A stretch of 64,000 bases of DNA from Ceratodon purpureus (lineage: Eukaryota > Streptophyta > Bryopsida > Pseudoditrichales > Ditrichaceae): NCBI GenBank assembly GCA_014871385.1, contig CM026427.1, positions 13,972,430 to 14,036,429 of the forward strand, in the 5' to 3' direction. Below, piece after piece: positions 60,227-64,000 of this stretch. Position numbers and translations under genes: made by a program. The first letter of the stretch is position 1, and every line of letters begins with the position of its first letter. Under the pieces are notes generated by a model, which saw nothing but the letters and a program-made list of their open reading frames with translations, did no database searches and was not told where the DNA came from.

Positions 60227-60624
60227 AGGTCGACTGTCCTAATACCACCAACTTAAGCAATTTAGGCTATTTTGAGCAGTGGTAAATTTTGAAAAAAAAT
60301 ATGAGAGGCTTTGAAATAGGATTTCATAAGGATTGGAAAAAAATGCAACAAGAAATATGCATTTCTCAATTTTCTACAAAATTCCAAAGTACAAAGTAAC
60401 CTATGACCCAAATCAAAACTCTAGGCTACTTCATGTTCACACCATGTTGTACAAAATTTCACTCATAATGATACCCAAAACCACCAACTATTTTTTTGCA
60501 ATGCTTGACGTGCATTGGTTTACTTGAATAGTGAAATTGGTGGTTTTGGGTCTCAACTGTGTTGGCCAAAGAAAGGTCTACATGTCAGACATGGAGAAGG
60601 TGGTGGTATTAGGACAGTCGACCT
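60227..60624. mobile_element. Stowaway/Tc1-mariner-like MITE, 398 bp
   Basis: Terminal inverted repeats begin AGGTCGACTGTCCTAATACC and pair perfectly for at least 24 bases with the right end (…AGTCGACCT ending 60624). TA flanks both sides (60225-60226 and 60625-60626), the Tc1/mariner target duplication. The interior is AT-rich and non-coding. The perfect ends suggest a fairly recent insertion. The AGGT start is shared with the 1385-1808 MITE. Confidence 0.8.
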
Positions 60625-60739
60625 TATATTGAAAAGATATCAAAAAGAAATAATCCACGATCCTAAAAAAAAATAAAAAAAATAAAAAAATAAAAAACTG
60701 GAAGAAGGCAAAACTACCTACAACAATAGATAAAATAAT

Positions 60740-61265
60740 GGATGACAATATGAATAGTTGGTTTGAAAAATTTGAAAAAATTGTAAGTAATGTATTAATT
60801 GTTGATTCTTTAATAAAAAAATACAAGGATGTATTACTTGGTGGCATGGATATTGAAGGCTCGAGCAATGAAAAAAATGTGAGATAGATATGAAAAGAAA
60901 AAGAAAAGAATATGAAAAGAAAAAGAAAAGAATATGAAAAGGAAAACTCATAGTAAAGGTTTTAGACTTCAGTGGGCATCTAATTTTTTTTGATAAAGAA
61001 GTGGAAGAGACACTGTATCACTTGAAGATAAGAGATGAATTCCTAAACAAAAATCTTACAACATAAACAATGTTTTGGCAAACAATGATGGAGGCCCAAG
61101 AAAAGATATATGAAAAGGAGGCAAATGCTTGTTAAAATATGTTGAAGCTCAAACAACAATGTCTCTGGGTTAATCAAGAAAGAAACAACCAACACATAGC
61201 ACAACTAGATAGTATCATGGCTGTAATTTATAAATTAGCACAATCATTGGCTACAATTGCATATT
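60740..61265 (+). pseudogene. probable relic of a transposon-encoded helical protein
   Basis: Pieces in several frames read MDDNMNSWFEKFEKIVSNVL, KKYKDVLLGGMDIEG, AQEKIYEKEANA and VNQERNNQHIAQLDSIMAVI, then YKLAQSLATIA. The last resembles in character the C-terminal helix of the Harbinger Myb-like protein at 4700-4820 (kAVIANKNARLAIM…LAQLSTVL). A decayed Harbinger accessory gene is therefore plausible, but the resemblance is weak. Confidence 0.3.
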
Positions 61266-62359
61266 AAACAGAAGAGAATCTTGAAAATGATTAAAAAAAT
61301 TAGTTTGATATCATAATATGCATTTCTACGATTATGCAAGTTGTTATTATAATTGATCTCCAAATGTTGAAAGATCGTGTTCATCTTAAATATTGAATAA
61401 GAACTAAAAATATATATTATTTTTCTCAATTAATTCAAAATACTCAAAATTTCCAACATAACATGTATTAGCATATGTCTCAATAACCAATTTATGTGTA
61501 TTCAATCTAGTCATAATAATGTAATAGTCTAAGTTATGTCAGAATATTTTCACTTCTGTCAATAATGTAGAATATTTTAAAACAATACAATTTGGATTAG
61601 AATTCTTCAATTGATATAAAATAATACAATCTATATCTCAACAATACAATTTGTATAAAAAATAATCCAGTTAGTTTCTTGATAATATGATTTATGAAAA
61701 GACAATCTAATTATTTAAACTATCCAATATATACACAAATAGATTAATTTGTATTAAAAATATTGTAATTTAAAAAAATCAATCCAATTTTTTAAAAAAT
61801 ATGTCAGTTTATTCTAAAATAATGAATTATACACCAAATTATAATAAAAATTTATTATTTATTTGAAAATGGCTTTTAAATTATTTATTCAATTTAGTAC
61901 AAATCATAAAAAAATAAGATGGCATAGGTTCATACACTAACTAGTAATTGCAATTAAATGAATTTTAAAGTTAAAAGGTTAAACGGTGCATTAATGGATT
62001 ATAAATTCTTATCCATCTTTATATTCACGTGTTAACTATGCGGCCTACATTTAGAAAAAACATTCAATTTGAGTTAATTTTTAAAAACTAAATTGATTAA
62101 ATTAAAATACATGTGCCACTTACAATTCAATTGAAAACTTTCAATTGGCTAAGTTCAATTCAAGTGAACTGCTCTCCTCCCTGCATGACATAAACACTTT
62201 ACTCAACCAACATAAAATGATGACATGGCAATGACCAACTCCCAAATGAAAAATCAGTACTTCTCCAAATCCCAAGTTACAATAAAACTTTGATCACCAA
62301 TTTGATTACTAATTTCAAGTAACTTACTAATTTATTACTAGTCATTGATCAAGTATCTA
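61266..62359. other. AT-rich spacer, no gene seen
   Basis: Very AT-rich, without coding potential or identifiable repeat ends. Confidence 0.4.
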
Positions 62360-62557
62360 CCCTAAAAACGAGGGCATAGTTAAACCGGGAGTCCGTGTAT
62401 ATAAAGCGGGGACACACTCTAGACTATTTGGAACCCTAATCCTTTGAGACTCTCCACCTCTCTAGGAGCTCTCTGCAAATCAGAGCAGCGGTCAAGTTAT
62501 TTTGACTCAGAATATAGAAACAGGTGAGGTAACCTCGGGAGTGAGTGGGGACTACCG
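62360..62557 (+). repeat. LTR-like dispersed repeat, copy 3
   Basis: GTTAAACCGGGAGTCCGTG then TATATAAAGCGGGGACAC, GGAACCCTAATCCTTTGAGA, CTCTCCACCTCTCTAGGAGC and GGTCAAGTTATTTTGACTC match the order of elements in the copies at 1.34-1.98 and 28.0-28.5 kb. The match stops where the long inverted repeat at 62558 begins. It is a fossil fragment of the same family; no coding region is attached. Confidence 0.5.
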
Positions 62558-62718
62558 GTTTAAACCAGTGTTGGACTGTTATGGCATCTTTCTACAGTGA
62601 AATCTTGGACAGTGGTTCATTCTAAATACCCGTTTGAGGTACACGGGTAATTAGAATGAACCACTGTCCAAGATTTCACTGTAGAAAGATGCCATAACAG
62701 TCCAACACTGGTTTAAAC
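62558..62718. repeat. near-perfect 161-bp inverted repeat (long hairpin)
   Basis: The left arm 62558-62625 and right arm 62651-62718 are perfect 68-base reverse complements. After one mismatch (62626/62650) a further 7 bases pair (TACCCGT/ACGGGTA), leaving a 9-base loop (62634-62642). That is 75 of 76 positions paired. Both arms end in GTTTAAAC, itself a palindrome. ACC lies just outside on both sides (62554-62556 and 62719-62721), a possible 3-bp target duplication if one end base is unmatched. A foldback element or a young small-RNA hairpin locus are the main readings. Confidence 0.85.
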
Positions 62719-63078
62719 ACCAGCAACGAATGCCATGCGGACACACTTGGCTCACAACCGGAACACTTCTTCTGTTCAGGAGATGAGCAGGTTGTCAGTG
62801 CTGTATATGGTAGAAATTTACTGAAGATTTTGGCGGAGAAGACTGTCGGGATGTCGGAGCATGGGCACAGTACTTACCATTATTCAAGTGTACTCGATCG
62901 TCGGAGGTAGAGTGGTGAAGCCAGAGCTTGCAGCCTGGAGCGGAGAGACTCACATTATTACGGTTGCATGCACTTCTGGATCGGCTAGCGCGATAGATTG
63001 CTGATCCGATAGTCCTCTTTGTGCGTGAGTTAAATTACTTGCAAGCCTTGAGGAGAAATCTAGAGTGGGAGAGGCAAG
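62719..63078 (+). other. probable leader/promoter of the downstream membrane-protein gene
   Basis: GC-richer than the sequence to its left, with no in-frame coding extension that looks protein-like. It probably holds the 5' UTR of the ORF starting at 63079. No clear TATA box apart from the one in the LTR-like repeat at 62395. Confidence 0.35.
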
Positions 63079-63687
63079 ATGATGATGATGAGAGGACCTG
63101 CCCCAATGGGCTATGGTCCGGCTCATGTGAGAAGTCGCGTGGGGTATAATTCTAATGTTATTTGGGTAGTTCTTGCATCGATTCTCGGGGTGATGCTGCT
63201 CATGATGGCCATGCTATACAAGCGAACTATGGATATGTTTTACACCGTGAGTACCGGGACCGTGATGCACTGTACTCGGCAGACAATTGTGCGAGCGTCG
63301 TCGACATCTAGACTCTCGCTGACTGTGGTGGTGATGGCTGTGGCGTTTGGGTTTACCATGTTGCAGTGCTTCGGCGAATGGTACCATCGTGTGGGCGTCG
63401 GGGATCATCGCTACGGAGCTAGGTCAGGAGCAGCGAGGAATCAACAATATACTTACCTCTATTACACGCACCAGCGCCAGAGGGGGTTACCATCCACAAT
63501 GATCAGGGATTACCGTGGCCTCATGCTTCTCGTCTTGGTCGGAGTGTCTGTGCTCACGCTCGTGAATTCCGGGAGCACCCCACAGCAATATTCCCGTTCC
63601 TCTCGCTCTGTGCATGTTGAGTATCCCCTGGTCGTGTTTCTTTTGATTAGTGGCTTCCTGTCCGTGTTGTTGCTTTTGATACGGTAA
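63079..63687 (+). CDS. four-helix membrane protein, unrecognised family
   Basis: A 202-aa open frame in a locally GC-richer stretch, starting MMMMRGPAPMGYGP and ending at TAA. Four hydrophobic segments are visible: about 28-47 (VIWVVLASILGVMLLMMAML), 80-97 (LSLTVVVMAVAFGFTMLQ), 148-164 (LMLLVLVGVSVLTLV) and 183-201 (YPLVVFLLISGFLSVLLLLI). Arg/Tyr/Ser-rich loops lie between. The pairwise helix arrangement suggests an integral membrane protein with both termini on the same side; no catalytic motif is seen. The last codons overlap a possible donor (ATACG|GTAAAT), so the C-terminus could differ by splicing. Codon composition favours a real gene, but no homologue is recalled. Confidence 0.5.
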   Translation: MMMMRGPAPMGYGPAHVRSRVGYNSNVIWVVLASILGVMLLMMAMLYKRTMDMFYTVSTGTVMHCTRQTIVRASSTSRLSLTVVVMAVAFGFTMLQCFGEWYHRVGVGDHRYGARSGAARNQQYTYLYYTHQRQRGLPSTMIRDYRGLMLLVLVGVSVLTLVNSGSTPQQYSRSSRSVHVEYPLVVFLLISGFLSVLLLLIR

Positions 63688-64000
63688 ATACATGCCCTTT
63701 CGTGACTCTCCCTCAAGACCATCATTGACCGCTACTTGGGCCATGTCTTCGAGTATGTATATAATATCGTGCTTGGGGACGTGGATTTCATGTCATTAGC
63801 TGAAGGCTGCAGAAATTGCGTTACTATAGCTATTAGGTTGAATTATGTCCATGTACATATAGGAATCTCGAAGTTCTCTTTGTGTCCCTTCTCTGGATAT
63901 CCAACATCTGTTTAAGTTTGAGATACAAAGTTCACATGAGAAGGATATATTTGTTGAGCAATGCATAGTACGTAGCTAGCCAGCTGAAGTTTGTGTGGAC
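63688..64000 (+). other. 3' flank, no separate gene seen
   Basis: 63730-63910 is open in one frame (RYLGHVFEYVYNIVLGDVDF...) directly after the membrane-protein ORF but out of its frame, without a usable intron between. It may be 3' UTR or a further exon of that gene extending beyond the window. Confidence 0.3.

Overview
This is nuclear DNA of a land plant. Two intron-containing genes on the minus strand identify it: a TON1-recruiting-motif (TRM/LONGIFOLIA-type) protein and a plant-type mitochondrial calcium uptake (MICU) protein. The background is AT-rich, with GC-richer islands around genes, short introns, long TA tracts and a nearly whole Helitron. This would suit a bryophyte or another seed-free plant, but the sequence alone does not settle the species.

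Layout. 1-2015: intergenic, with a worn LTR-like repeat that carries a 424-bp MITE in its TATA region. 2016-6717: a complete but decayed PIF/Harbinger transposon (TTA target duplication, transposase and Myb/SANT genes facing each other). 6718-9400: AT-rich spacer. 9426-11386: plus-strand exon groups of an unrecognised gene or genes, with a 42-position foldback starting at a stop codon, then a decayed copy of one exon near 12.3-12.5 kb. 13039-20072: the TRM gene (six coding exons, 2014 aa), followed by a C-rich leader/promoter region and a G-rich minisatellite near 22.1 kb. 23724-25572: an element with perfect terminal inverted repeats flanked by TTAA, built from 712-bp and 208-bp internal tandem repeats. 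28.0-28.5 kb: a second copy of the LTR-like repeat. 35863-38926: the MICU gene (eight exons, 513 aa). 40.5 kb: a tRNA-like pseudogene or SINE head. 41.8-42.7 kb: a broken coding region with an internally duplicated, unrecognised domain. 43-50 kb: AT-rich repeats, minisatellites and scraps. 51.0-51.8 kb: two receptor-kinase fragments on opposite strands. About 53-59.126 kb: the Helitron (arginine-rich accessory ORF, Rep/PIF1 helicase, diagnostic 3' hairpin and CTAG end). 60.2-60.6 kb: a TA-flanked MITE inside another relic. 62.4 kb: a third LTR-like copy, immediately followed by a near-perfect 76-position inverted repeat. 63.08-63.69 kb: a four-helix membrane protein of unknown family.

The confident host genes act separately: the TRM protein in cortical microtubule/division-plane organisation, the MICU protein in gating mitochondrial calcium uptake. 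Most of the rest is transposon history. The observations least explained by known families are two long RNA-foldback candidates (10.47-10.58 kb and 62.56-62.72 kb), the TTAA-flanked repeat element at 23.7-25.6 kb, and the duplicated orphan domain at 41.8-42.6 kb.
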